Shown: in pieces, positions 9,157 through 17,365 of the stretch
Layout of the letters: each line of letters starts with the position of its first letter
Numbering within the stretch: position 1 is the stretch's first letter
DNA from: an uncultured Phaeodactylibacter sp.
Lineage (GTDB): Bacteria; Bacteroidota; Bacteroidia; Chitinophagales; Saprospiraceae
Length of the DNA stretch: 64,000 nt
Reading direction: 5' to 3'
Assembly: GCA_913057245.1 (NCBI GenBank)
Contig: CAJXNH010000018.1
Location: 1 to 64,000, forward strand
Program-made: the position numbers and the translations under genes
Notes under the pieces: model-generated
What the model was told of the DNA's origin: nothing
The model's input: only the letters and a program-made list of their open reading frames with translations
Databases searched by the model: none

Positions 9157-9801
9157 ATGAGCATCAGCCTGACGATTATCCTGATTGGTATAACCGCCCT
9201 GATTTCCTATCAGGCGTTCAATAACCGGGAGTTATTTTACAAATCTGCCTTTCATCCGGCTTCCATTAAGGAATTTGACCAGCTGTCCCGCTTTCTCACC
9301 AGCGGGTTTATCCATGCAAGCTGGGGGCACTTAGCCATTAATATGTATGTGCTTTACCTGTTTGGGGATATTCTGGAGCAGATTTTCACGCAGTGGCTCT
9401 TTTCGCCAGCTATCGGGCGCATCGTCTTTCTGTTTTTCTACCTTTCGGCGATCGTAGTATCAGATATTCCGTCTTATTTCAAGCATCAGGACAACCACGG
9501 TTACTCTGCGGTCGGTGCCTCCGGGGCAACTTCGGCACTGGTGATGGCTTATATTTTGTTCGATCCCTGGAACTGGTTCATCTTTCCTCCGGTGCCGGGT
9601 GTCATTCTGGCGGTAGGCTACCTTTGGTATTCCTCCTACATGTCGAAGCATAGCGAGGACCTTATTGCGCATGATGCCCACCTTTGGGGCGCGGTCTATG
9701 GGATTACCTTCATGATCCTCCTGGCAGCGCTGACCCAGCCGGAGTTGCTCACTATGTTTTGGGAGCGGTTTATGGAAGGCCCACGGATGCCAAATTTCTA
9801 G
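9157..9801 (+). CDS. Rhomboid family intramembrane serine protease
   Basis: A 214-aa polytopic membrane protein. The rhomboid signature is complete: WGHLAINMYVLYLFG in an early membrane segment, the catalytic serine motif GASGATSAL, and a later segment with the catalytic histidine (HDAHLWGAVYG). Rhomboids cleave transmembrane helices of other proteins within the bilayer. About six membrane helices can be drawn, with a hydrophilic loop around residues 105-118 before the GASG motif. The substrate cannot be predicted. Its stop is followed four bases later by the start of the YdcF-like gene, so the two are almost certainly co-transcribed. Confidence 0.92.
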   Translation: MSISLTIILIGITALISYQAFNNRELFYKSAFHPASIKEFDQLSRFLTSGFIHASWGHLAINMYVLYLFGDILEQIFTQWLFSPAIGRIVFLFFYLSAIVVSDIPSYFKHQDNHGYSAVGASGATSALVMAYILFDPWNWFIFPPVPGVILAVGYLWYSSYMSKHSEDLIAHDAHLWGAVYGITFMILLAALTQPELLTMFWERFMEGPRMPNF

Positions 9802-9805
9802 CGCC

Positions 9806-10576
9806 ATGTTTTTTATCCTGTCCAAAGTGCTGGTTTTCCTCCTCAAGCCCATCACCTGGGTGGCTGGGTTGCTCTTTTTGAGCTGGTTTTCTGCCAGGCC
9901 CAAACGGAAGCGCCAGTATGTGATGTTTGCACTGGTGCTGCTGCTGTTGTTCTCCAACGGGTTCATTTTCAATATGGTGATCAGCGCCTGGGAGCCGGAA
10001 ACGTTAACGGCCGACAAAATTGAAAAGCCCTACGCCGTGGGCATCCTCCTCGGGGGCTATTCCAACCTCAACATCCGCCCTGCCCATGACCGCCATAACC
10101 TCAGTGAACGCGCCAATCGTTTTGTCAACGCGCTGGAACTCTACAAAAAGGGGAAAGTGCGGAAGCTCTTGCTGACCGGTGGACAGGGCTCCATCACTAA
10201 AAGGAATCCGCCGGAAGCCAGCGAAGTGGTCGAATTTTTGGAAACCCTGGGCGTACCCCGCAGGGATATCATCGTGGAAGACCAAAGCCGAAACACCTAT
10301 GAAAATGCAGCCTTTTCCAAGGCCATAATCGAAAAACAACAACTGAAAGGCCCTTTTCTGCTCCTCACCTCCGCCTGGCATATGCCCCGGGCCAACGCCT
10401 GCTTTAAACAGGTAGGATTAGACGTGACGCCCTTCGCCGTGGATTACCTGACGGAAGAATGGGCACCTTCGCCCGAACAGGTCATACTGCCCAGCGCACG
10501 GACCTTTTACCTTTGGGAGCTAATCATCAAGGAATGGGTGGGCATTCTCGCCTACCGGATCAAAGGCTACAACTAA
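9806..10576 (+). CDS. YdcF/ElyC family protein (DUF218)
   Basis: A 256-aa inner-membrane protein. Two hydrophobic helices lie near the N-terminus (about 1-25 and 35-55), followed by a DUF218 domain. Family hallmarks are GILLGGYSN, LLLTGGQGS, the E-x-x-S-x-x-T-x-E-N-A segment (EDQSRNTYENAAFSK) and LLLTSAWHMPRANACFKQVG. Relatives such as SanA and ElyC affect envelope integrity or lipid-linked cell-wall precursors, but the reaction is not established. It is last in the SWIM-rlmH-rhomboid cluster and converges on the GT39-type gene at 10622. Confidence 0.88.
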   Translation: MFFILSKVLVFLLKPITWVAGLLFLSWFSARPKRKRQYVMFALVLLLLFSNGFIFNMVISAWEPETLTADKIEKPYAVGILLGGYSNLNIRPAHDRHNLSERANRFVNALELYKKGKVRKLLLTGGQGSITKRNPPEASEVVEFLETLGVPRRDIIVEDQSRNTYENAAFSKAIIEKQQLKGPFLLLTSAWHMPRANACFKQVGLDVTPFAVDYLTEEWAPSPEQVILPSARTFYLWELIIKEWVGILAYRIKGYN

Positions 10577-10621
10577 GAGCGAAAAGCCGTTGGCTAAATT
10601 TATGATTATCAACCCACTATC

Positions 10622-12187
10622 CTACTCTACCTGAATCAGTACAAAATCCCCATCGTGAAAGGGGATTTCCAACAGTGGTTCGTAAGCTGGGAATGCTCCT
10701 TCCGGCACCATCATAAAGCTACCCGGTTCCAAGATCTTATTGAAATGTACCGTTTGGCCGCGCAGGCGGTTGAGCTCGTAAATGACGGTATAGGAAATCC
10801 GGCCATCCTGATACATATACAATGGCGCATCGCCGGCAATAGCTTGTATCTGATGAGCCAGGTCGGTGTTGAACTGCCCGGCGCTCTCGTGCGCCCGCTG
10901 CGGAAGAATGGTCAATGCAAAGAGCAAACGCCCGGCGATGAGCCCAAACAGAAGCCAGTTGAGCGCCAGAGCCTGTTTTCTAAAGTGCAAAAAAGCCAGG
11001 GCTGCAAACACAAGAGCGCCAAACCCGGTAATCCATATGCGCCCGGGCAGAAAGTCAAACGCGGGGACAACATTCAGGGCAATAGCACCAAATGATAACG
11101 CCACCAGCAGTACGCCCACGATAACCCGAAAGGTACGTTCCCGCCACCGGGCCAGTGCATCCCGCTCCTGCCAGGCGTAAACACCAATAGACAACAGCAA
11201 GGGGTACAGCATATAAATGTAACGTTGCTTAGCGCCGGGCGCCAGCCAGTAGACCACAAAATTAGCCAGGAAAACCACGACCGAAAAAGCCAGTAAAGGC
11301 TGTACCCTGATTTGTCGCCACATCCCCCGGTGTGTAGCAAAGAGCACCAACAGCAGGCTCATAGGCAGGGTGTCTTTGAGCGTATCGAGCGGGAAGGTGA
11401 GCAGGTGCTCCAGTGTCCGCCCCAGGCTGTTCTGAACCGCAGTGCGCCCTACAGACTCGGAGAAGAGGTCCGCCAGGTAATTGTCCAGGCTGTTGTACTG
11501 ATGGTAAAGAGCAAGATAGCCCCCGGCAATGCCTCCAAAAACCATAATTCCCAGCAGGTGCGACCAGGAAAAGAGCAGCCGCCAGCGCTTTTGGTAAAAC
11601 AGCCAGGCTAAAACGGTCAGCCCCAGAAAAGGGATAGAGGGCAACCCCTTGGTCAATAAGCCCACTGCAGCAAGCCCGTAGCTCACGGCAAACATCAGGC
11701 TCCAGCGTTCTTTTTGCTCATAGTGGAAAAACGCCAGCATGCTACCCAGCGTAACCAGGCTGTAGAAAATGTCGATTTCCCCAAGCATAGAAAAGTAAAA
11801 ATAGATGGCGCCGCAAAAAACATAGGACAACGCCCAAAGCTGCCCAAAGCCTGCATTAATATGTTGCCGGCCAATGCGGTACAACAGCAGCAGCGTGACA
11901 ATGAGAGAAAGAATGGTTGGCAGGCGCAGCGCCCACCGGCTGTATTCCCCAAAAAGCGTGGCGCTCCCAATAAGCAGCCAATTGAAAACCGGTGGTTTCT
12001 TGTAATAAAAGTCGCCCAGCTGCCGCGGAACGATATAATTGCCATTTTCCTGCATCTCCATGGCAATCAGAGCCCGCCGGGGTTCTTCCAGGTAAACGGG
12101 CTGAATACCAATATTGATAAATAAGCTAAGCAGCATAAGCCCCGCTGCCCAGGTCATGAGCCGTTTTTCCAGAGATGATTCCAGCAT
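10622..12187 (-). CDS. Integral-membrane glycosyltransferase, GT39/ArnT-like
   Basis: A 521-aa protein with about twelve hydrophobic helices, of the dolichyl-phosphate-mannose / ArnT (PMT) superfamily that transfers sugars from polyprenyl-phosphate donors onto lipids or proteins outside the membrane. The first external loop has the expected acidic motif (LEEPRRALIAMEMQENGNY) and the conserved FYYKKPPVFNWL that follows it. The start at 12187 (MLESSLEKRLMTWAAGL) leads straight into the first helix; a longer in-frame reading of 60 codons would overlap the trxB promoter. Acceptor unknown; lipid A or glycoprotein modification are possible. Divergent from trxB. Confidence 0.87.
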   Translation of the reverse strand: MLESSLEKRLMTWAAGLMLLSLFINIGIQPVYLEEPRRALIAMEMQENGNYIVPRQLGDFYYKKPPVFNWLLIGSATLFGEYSRWALRLPTILSLIVTLLLLYRIGRQHINAGFGQLWALSYVFCGAIYFYFSMLGEIDIFYSLVTLGSMLAFFHYEQKERWSLMFAVSYGLAAVGLLTKGLPSIPFLGLTVLAWLFYQKRWRLLFSWSHLLGIMVFGGIAGGYLALYHQYNSLDNYLADLFSESVGRTAVQNSLGRTLEHLLTFPLDTLKDTLPMSLLLVLFATHRGMWRQIRVQPLLAFSVVVFLANFVVYWLAPGAKQRYIYMLYPLLLSIGVYAWQERDALARWRERTFRVIVGVLLVALSFGAIALNVVPAFDFLPGRIWITGFGALVFAALAFLHFRKQALALNWLLFGLIAGRLLFALTILPQRAHESAGQFNTDLAHQIQAIAGDAPLYMYQDGRISYTVIYELNRLRGQTVHFNKILEPGSFMMVPEGAFPAYEPLLEIPFHDGDFVLIQVE

Positions 12188-12373
12188 GCTATTGTTGTTA
12201 TGCCCCGCAAAGATGCCATTTTTTTTCCGCCCGGGTAAACCTGTTTTAGCTTTGACAAAAGGGAGATCAAACCGACTCAACCTGAAGTGGGTTTGTGGCG
12301 TTTCCTTTCCTGAAGATTCCAGTTCGGGCGATAAACTGTGACGGTAATTACAGACCGCTTTGCTCAAACTTTT

Positions 12374-12381
12374 TATTTTTG
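12374..12381 (+). promoter_or_regulatory. -7 box for trxB
   Basis: TATTTTTG matches the Bacteroidota -7 consensus TAnnTTTG exactly and lies 34 bp before the trxB start. No -33 TTTG is seen at the expected 19-nt spacing, so only the -7 element is claimed. Confidence 0.45.
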
Positions 12382-12415
12382 CCCGGATTATAAAAAACTA
12401 CAAAGAAAAACCACG

Positions 12416-13360
12416 ATGGCAGAAGATATCCAACAAGTAAAATGCCTCATCATTGGCTCAGGCCCTGCGGGCTACACCGCTGCCGTTTATGCTGCGCGTG
12501 CCAACATGTCCCCCGTACTGTACACTGGCCCTGAACCCGGTGGCCAGCTTATGATTACCACTGACGTGGAAAACTACCCGGGCTATCCGGAAGGCATTAT
12601 GGGCCCACAGATGATGGAAGACTTCCGCAAGCAGGCAGAGCGTTTCGGCACCGATGTCCGTTACGAGCTGATTAGCAAGGTAGATCTGACCGGCCCGGTA
12701 CACAAGGCCTGGACAGAATCTGGTCAGGAAATCCACGCTAACAGCATCATTATTTCCACCGGGGCCAGCGCCAAATGGCTGGGGCTGGAGTCTGAAAAAC
12801 GGCTGACCAATAAAGGTGTATCTGCCTGCGCCGTATGCGACGGGTTCTTCTTCCGCGGAATGGAAACCGCCATCGTCGGGGGTGGAGATACTGCTGCCGA
12901 AGAAGCCTTATATCTTTCCAAGCTAAGCCCAAAAGTGCACATGCTCGTGCGCCGGGACGAGCTGCGGGCTTCCAAAATCATGCAGGAGCGTGTGATGAAC
13001 ACCGAAAACATCGAAATCCACTGGAATACAGAAACCGAGGAAATCCTTGGAGAAGAAGAAGTGGAAGGCGTTCGCGTGATCAACAACCAAACCAAGGAAA
13101 CGTCTGTCATCCCGGTTAAAGGCTTTTTCGTAGCTATCGGCCACAAGCCCAATACAGACATCTTCAAAGACTGGCTGGATATGGATGATACCGGCTACAT
13201 CGTGACGCAGGGCAAGACCACCAAGACCAACATTAAAGGCGTCTTTGCCAGCGGTGATGCGCAGGATAATGTCTACCGTCAGGCCGTGACTGCGGCGGGT
13301 ACCGGTTGCATGGCAGCCCTCGATGCAGAGCGCTATTTGACCGAAGAAGGGGTGATTTAG
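12416..13360 (+). CDS. trxB: Thioredoxin-disulfide reductase
   Basis: A 314-aa FAD/NADPH enzyme of the usual low-molecular-weight TrxB length that reduces thioredoxin. An N-terminal FAD-binding GSGPAGYTAAVYAARA lies at about 14-29, the redox-active CAVC disulfide follows near residue 138 (SACAVCDGFFF), then NADPH-binding GGGDTAAEEA and the C-terminal FAD motif ASGDAQDNVYRQAVTAAGTG. The start at 12416 (MAEDIQQVKCLIIGSG) is preferred because 26 further in-frame upstream codons would cover the predicted -7 box. The stop codon overlaps the first bases of a palindromic repeat. Confidence 0.97.
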   Translation: MAEDIQQVKCLIIGSGPAGYTAAVYAARANMSPVLYTGPEPGGQLMITTDVENYPGYPEGIMGPQMMEDFRKQAERFGTDVRYELISKVDLTGPVHKAWTESGQEIHANSIIISTGASAKWLGLESEKRLTNKGVSACAVCDGFFFRGMETAIVGGGDTAAEEALYLSKLSPKVHMLVRRDELRASKIMQERVMNTENIEIHWNTETEEILGEEEVEGVRVINNQTKETSVIPVKGFFVAIGHKPNTDIFKDWLDMDDTGYIVTQGKTTKTNIKGVFASGDAQDNVYRQAVTAAGTGCMAALDAERYLTEEGVI

Positions 13361-13510
13361 AGCTTGTTAGGATTTTGCTTTTGGAGCGAACGTAGCCAAA
13401 TTTTATTCTAATCAAGGCGTGATGAGGGAACATAGCCTTAGTTACGTGACCGAAGAGCAGGACAAAATTTGGCAAAGGCAGCCCGAAGTGTAAAATCCAA
13501 ACAAGCTCTT
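13358..13510. repeat. MITE-like / REP-like palindromic element
   Basis: About 150 bp bounded by imperfect terminal inverted repeats. The left end (13358-13377) reads TAGAGCTTGTTAGGATTTTG. The right end (13491-13510), reverse complemented, reads AAGAGCTTGTTTGGATTTTA, about 17 of 20 positions matching. A second nested inverted repeat, CCAAATTTT at 13396-13404 and AAAATTTGG at 13464-13472, would let the whole element fold into a long hairpin. It contains no transposase. It begins inside the trxB stop codon. No second copy is in this window, so mobility is inferred only from the structure. Confidence 0.7.
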
Positions 13511-13561
13511 AAACCAATTCCCGCTCCAAAAGGAGGGCGATGCTCGCCCAAAACATATAAA

Positions 13562-13593
13562 ATGGCTATATTACCGCCTCGGTGATATAGCCA
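13562..13593 (+). terminator. Stem-loop between the repeat and fbaA
   Basis: ATGGCTATAT and ATATAGCCAT pair around an inner ACCG/CGGT stem, with one mismatch. The right side is followed by a short T-rich stretch (TAATTTTTC). It may end trxB transcripts or form part of the aldolase leader; the weak U-tract makes either call uncertain. Confidence 0.45.
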
Positions 13594-13621
13594 TTAATTT
13601 TTCAAAACCGAACCCAATAAT

Positions 13622-14704
13622 ATGTCAACTGCAACCGCAACCCGCTTTCGCCCGGGTGTACTTCACGGTGACGAGGTTACCGAATTGCTAAACTATGCAA
13701 ACGAAAACAATTTCGCACTGCCTGCCGTCAATGTGGTAGGTACCAACTCCATCAATGCAGTCCTCGAAACTGCACGGGAAGTCAACTCCCCGGTTATCAT
13801 TCAATTTTCTAATGGTGGTGCCAGCTTTGTGGCCGGCAAAGGCCTCTCCAATGACGGGCAGCGCGCCGCTATTCTGGGAGGAATCTCCGGTGCTATGCAT
13901 GTGCACACGATGGCACAGGCTTATGGCGTGACGGTCATTCTGCACACTGACCACTGTGCGAAAAAACTCCTGCCCTGGATCGACGGGCTGGTGGAAGCCG
14001 GAGAGAAATTCTACAAGGACCGCGGCTATCCGCTTTACAGTTCTCACATGCTCGACCTTTCTGAGGAGAGCCTCGAAGAGAATGTGGAAATCTGCGCGAA
14101 GTACCACGAGCGCATGAGCAAAATCGGCATGACGCTGGAAATTGAGCTCGGTGTTACCGGTGGAGAAGAAGATGGTGTGGACAACACAGATGTCGACAGC
14201 TCCCGCCTCTACACACAGCCGGAAGAGGTCGCCTTTGCTTACGAAACACTGAATAAGATCAGCGAGCGCTTTACCATTGCCGCTGCTTTCGGTAACGTTC
14301 ACGGCGTTTACAAACCCGGCAACGTAGAGCTGAAGCCAATCATCCTTAAGAACTCGCAGGAGTATGTGAAGGAGAAATTTGGCACAAGCGATAACCCCAT
14401 CAACTTTGTCTTCCACGGCGGTTCCGGTTCTTCCCGCGAGGAAATACGCGAAGCAATCGAATACGGAGCCATCAAGATGAATATCGATACGGATTTGCAG
14501 TGGGCTTTCTGGGACGGCATCCGTAACTATGATCAGAAGCACCACGACTACCTGCAAGCGCAAATTGGCAACCCGGATGGAGATGATGTACCGAACAAGA
14601 AGTTCTACGATCCCCGGAAATGGCTGCGTGCGGCTGAGGAAAGCTTTAAGATTCGCCTGAAGCAGGCGTTTGAAGACCTGAACTGCATCGATCAGAACAA
14701 GTAA
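13622..14704 (+). CDS. fbaA: Class II fructose-bisphosphate aldolase
   Basis: A 360-aa zinc-dependent aldolase, the FbaA (class IIA) size, that interconverts fructose-1,6-bisphosphate with glyceraldehyde-3-phosphate and dihydroxyacetone phosphate. Visible signature elements are VILHTDHCAKKLLPW (catalytic Asp and a zinc His), YSSHMLDLSEE, ELGVTGGEEDGVD, AAFGNVHGVYKPG (zinc His), FHGGSGSS (phosphate loop with zinc His) and IKMNIDTDLQWAF. Central glycolysis/gluconeogenesis. It stands alone between a leader stem-loop and a strong terminator, so it is probably monocistronic. Confidence 0.97.
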   Translation: MSTATATRFRPGVLHGDEVTELLNYANENNFALPAVNVVGTNSINAVLETAREVNSPVIIQFSNGGASFVAGKGLSNDGQRAAILGGISGAMHVHTMAQAYGVTVILHTDHCAKKLLPWIDGLVEAGEKFYKDRGYPLYSSHMLDLSEESLEENVEICAKYHERMSKIGMTLEIELGVTGGEEDGVDNTDVDSSRLYTQPEEVAFAYETLNKISERFTIAAAFGNVHGVYKPGNVELKPIILKNSQEYVKEKFGTSDNPINFVFHGGSGSSREEIREAIEYGAIKMNIDTDLQWAFWDGIRNYDQKHHDYLQAQIGNPDGDDVPNKKFYDPRKWLRAAEESFKIRLKQAFEDLNCIDQNK

Positions 14705-14732
14705 GCGAAAGACAACCTTAAACAGGTATGTT

Positions 14733-14767
14733 TACCGCAGTCCTTACGGGGCTGCGGTATTTTTTTG
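14733..14767 (+). terminator. Intrinsic terminator after fbaA
   Basis: ACCGCAG (14734-14740) pairs with CTGCGGT (14752-14758), followed by an uninterrupted T-run to 14766. It sits 29 bp after the fbaA stop and separates it from the convergent dnaG gene. Confidence 0.9.
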
Positions 14768-14772
14768 CCTGT

Positions 14773-16839
14773 CTAAAACACTACAGTGCCCAACTCTTTT
14801 GCCAGTTCATTGCGCAACTGTTTCAGCTTTTGGTCCAGTTTCAGGTGGACCATGTAGTCTCCTTCACCTTTTTCCATAACCGCTTTGAGCTGATCGGCAT
14901 TTTGTCTGATCATGCGGTTGAGTTTGCGCAGGCGGAAACGCTTCATGGCAGACAAGCTGTCTTTGGCAAAGTTATCATCGGGCATTTTCTGAGTGGTTAG
15001 GAAGATCTCCCACTTGTTGGCCCAGTTTTCGCTATATTCATAAGGTGAGGTGGATAGCGTAACGGCTAGCTGCTGCACATCATCCTCAATATGGTGAAGG
15101 AACAGCTTGGGCGTAACGGCTTTACCTTCAGACAGGGCTTCCATAGCGATTTGGAAAATCCGCTGGTACAGACTGTTGTCGAACTCATCAAGCACATCTT
15201 CCACATTCGCAATGAGGTACTCAGCAACGGTCAGGCCATCCTCCTGATCGAACTGAGCATCACCTCCGGTGACTAAAATCCGGACAAGGTCCCGCTCCTG
15301 GAAACCATCGCCAACGGGTTTTTCCCGAACGGGAGCCGGCATTTCTTCCGGCGGCAGCTCTTCGAATGGAAGGTCAGTAATCCCTCCCGGTTCTTCGGTG
15401 GGAAAAGGCGGCTCGTCTCCGGCACCGGGCGGAGGCGGCCCCTGTGGCAGCGATTTGGGTTCCGATGGCGGTGGTGCGTCCTGCAGGCGGCGGGCACGTT
15501 CCTGCTGACGAGCTTCCCGCTGCCGTTCCTGCTCCTTTTTGCGCAGCCTTGCCTCCACCGCTTTATTGGCCTCATTGACCAGGAGCTGCTCATCTACGCC
15601 CATCAGATTGGCACACTCCCGGACGTACAGCGAGCGTTTGATCGGGTCAGGAATCTTAGAAATGCTCTCGACGATTTCCTGTATGAGTTTGGACTGCTTT
15701 ACCGGGTCACCCGCAGCTTCCTCCTGCAGCAGCCCCGCCTGAAACATGATGAAGTCTTTGGCTTCCTGATCAATGTAGTTCCGGAAAGCATCTGTGCCTA
15801 CAGATTGCACATAGGAATCCGGGTCTTCACCATCCGGCAGGAGTACGATTTTGACATTCAACCCCTGCTCCAAAACCAGCCCAAGCCCGCGCAGGGCTGC
15901 TTTGACGCCGGCTTTATCCCCATCGTAGAGGATTTTTATATTCTCTGTGTACCGCTTTATCAGCCCGATTTGCCCCACGGTGAGTGAGGTACCGGAAGAA
16001 GCCACGACATTTTTCACATCGGCCTGATGCAGGGAAATGACATCCGTGTAACCTTCCACCAAAATGCACTCATCGAGCTTTCGGATGGCTTGTTTGGCGT
16101 GGAAAGCCCCGTAAAGGACTTTGCTTTTGTTGTAGACCTCCGTCTCCGGGGTATTGACGTACTTTGGGGCCTTGACATCCTTCACAAGGATACGCCCACC
16201 GAAGCCAATGACCTTTCCGGAGAGGTTATGAATGGGGAACATCACCCGGTCGCGGAAAAAATCCCGCCCGTACTGTGAAGTTAGCCCGAGCTGCTTCAGC
16301 AAGTCAGCGTTATACCCTTTTTGAACAGCGGTCAGCGTGAAGGTATCCTTGCCAGCCGGGGCATACCCCAGCCCAAACTTTTTGATGACCTCTTCCCGGA
16401 AGCCCCGTTGTTTGAAGTAACTCAGGGCTACGCTTTTGCCCCGGTCCGTTCCAAACATCTGTTCCTGATAAAATTGTTTGGCAAACTCATTGACCAAAAA
16501 CAGGCTTTCCTGATGTTGACGCTCGGCCCGGGCCTCGTCGCTGACTTCCGTTTCCTCTACTTCGATACCGTATTTATTTGCCAGATAGCGCAGCCCCTCC
16601 GGATAAGAGAGCTGCTCGTGCTCCATAACAAACTTCAGGGCATCTCCCCCTTCTCCGCAGCCGAAGCATTTGTAGATTCCTTTGGAAGGCGATACCGTAA
16701 AGGAAGGTGTCTTCTCATTGTGAAAAGGGCATAATCCGATCAAGTTGACGCCACGCCGCTTCAAGTTGACGAAGTCTTCGATGACCTCCTCCACCCGGGC
16801 GGTTTCCATAATTTCATCTATGGTCTTTTGCTTGATCAT
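14773..16839 (-). CDS. dnaG: DNA primase DnaG
   Basis: A 688-aa primase that makes RNA primers for replication. The start at 16839 (MIKQKTIDEIMETARVEEVI) matches family N-termini; the in-frame region upstream has no recognisable domain. The zinc-binding domain has C37-x2-H40-x17-C58-x2-C61 (LCPFHNEKT, YKCFGCGEGG). The Toprim catalytic core follows, with E262 (LVEGYTDV) and D306/D308 (ILYDGDKAG). A Pro-rich linker (about residues 455-510) connects to the C-terminal helicase-interacting region. Convergent with fbaA and divergent from the intergenic small-RNA candidates. Confidence 0.97.
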   Translation of the reverse strand: MIKQKTIDEIMETARVEEVIEDFVNLKRRGVNLIGLCPFHNEKTPSFTVSPSKGIYKCFGCGEGGDALKFVMEHEQLSYPEGLRYLANKYGIEVEETEVSDEARAERQHQESLFLVNEFAKQFYQEQMFGTDRGKSVALSYFKQRGFREEVIKKFGLGYAPAGKDTFTLTAVQKGYNADLLKQLGLTSQYGRDFFRDRVMFPIHNLSGKVIGFGGRILVKDVKAPKYVNTPETEVYNKSKVLYGAFHAKQAIRKLDECILVEGYTDVISLHQADVKNVVASSGTSLTVGQIGLIKRYTENIKILYDGDKAGVKAALRGLGLVLEQGLNVKIVLLPDGEDPDSYVQSVGTDAFRNYIDQEAKDFIMFQAGLLQEEAAGDPVKQSKLIQEIVESISKIPDPIKRSLYVRECANLMGVDEQLLVNEANKAVEARLRKKEQERQREARQQERARRLQDAPPPSEPKSLPQGPPPPGAGDEPPFPTEEPGGITDLPFEELPPEEMPAPVREKPVGDGFQERDLVRILVTGGDAQFDQEDGLTVAEYLIANVEDVLDEFDNSLYQRIFQIAMEALSEGKAVTPKLFLHHIEDDVQQLAVTLSTSPYEYSENWANKWEIFLTTQKMPDDNFAKDSLSAMKRFRLRKLNRMIRQNADQLKAVMEKGEGDYMVHLKLDQKLKQLRNELAKELGTVVF

Positions 16840-17088
16840 AGTGCCGAAAATACGATTTTTGACCAGAACAGTTGATGTGTTATCGAGCCCCGGGCGTTCT
16901 TTTTCATCCTTTAACAAGGTATTAACGCAATTCTTTTCCAGGCATTTTAACGTGCAAACCAACGCTTATCAGGGCATTAGCCCATTCAGTTAACGGACGT
17001 TAAAAACCCTAACAACTTAAGACATAACAATTCCCCTCCGGCTATCGTATTAGGAGCGAACAATTTAATGGGTGTTCTCATAGTGTGA

Positions 17089-17132
17089 GCTGCCCCGCCT
17101 CCGAAAAGGATGTGCGGGGCAGCGTTTTTTTT
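17089..17132 (+). terminator. Orphan intrinsic terminator, possible 3' end of a small RNA
   Basis: GCTGCCCCGC (17089-17098) pairs perfectly with GCGGGGCAGC (17114-17123), followed by G and eight T. There is no rightward gene upstream, since dnaG runs leftward from 16839. On the opposite strand there is no U-tract, so it does not serve leftward genes. Confidence 0.75.
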
Positions 17133-17223
17133 ATCGCCCTCCGGAACCGTTCATATATTGGGGCTTAACAACAAAATTTTAAAAAAAATTGGTCATCATT
17201 AAACAAATAGTGCAAAAAGGCTG

Positions 17224-17297
17224 TATATTTGAGTATACAGAGAGAGCGCGTTAGTGAGCCCGCTGCACCTTCCTTCAAAATAGCAGCGGGTTTTTTT
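17224..17297 (+). ncRNA. Candidate small RNA with its own -7 box and terminator
   Basis: TATATTTG at 17224-17231 is an exact Bacteroidota -7 box (TAnnTTTG). About 28 bp later begins an intrinsic terminator: CCCGCTGC (17259-17266), GCAGCGGG (17283-17290) and seven T. A transcript of about 60 nt starting near 17238 would contain no protein gene. No -33 element at the usual spacing was found, so it could instead be a processed or leader RNA. Confidence 0.45.
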
Positions 17298-17365
17298 ATG
17301 CCCTGAATCAAGCATTTCCCACTATAATTTACTGAGAACCACTAAGGAACAAAACAGCCTATCTC

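Larger units (their letters stand above)
16840..17365. other. 526-bp gene-free region with two orphan rightward terminators
   Basis: There is no convincing protein gene. Next to dnaG is a 14-bp palindrome, TTAACG-GA-CGTTAA (16990-17003). Farther right are two hairpin terminators whose U-tracts point rightward, although no annotated rightward gene precedes them. The stretch before the second is AT-rich and ends in a perfect -7 box. Confidence 0.6.

Noticed and set aside
12338-12415. Longer N-terminus for trxB
   Set aside because: The extra 26 codons cover the exact -7 box and do not match TrxB N-termini, which begin just before the FAD motif.
13233-13475. 80-codon minus-strand open frame over the trxB 3' end and the palindromic repeat
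   Set aside because: It is produced by the repeat arm plus the antisense of trxB, has no start signals, and shows no domain. The repeat explains the sequence.
16840-16962. Longer N-terminus for DnaG
   Set aside because: The additional 41 residues have no primase similarity. The zinc-binding domain normally starts within 40 residues of the chosen methionine.
17041-17075. Short GGAGCGAAC match to the interior of the palindromic repeat at 13358-13510
   Set aside because: Only about nine bases agree and no terminal arms are present, so it is probably chance.
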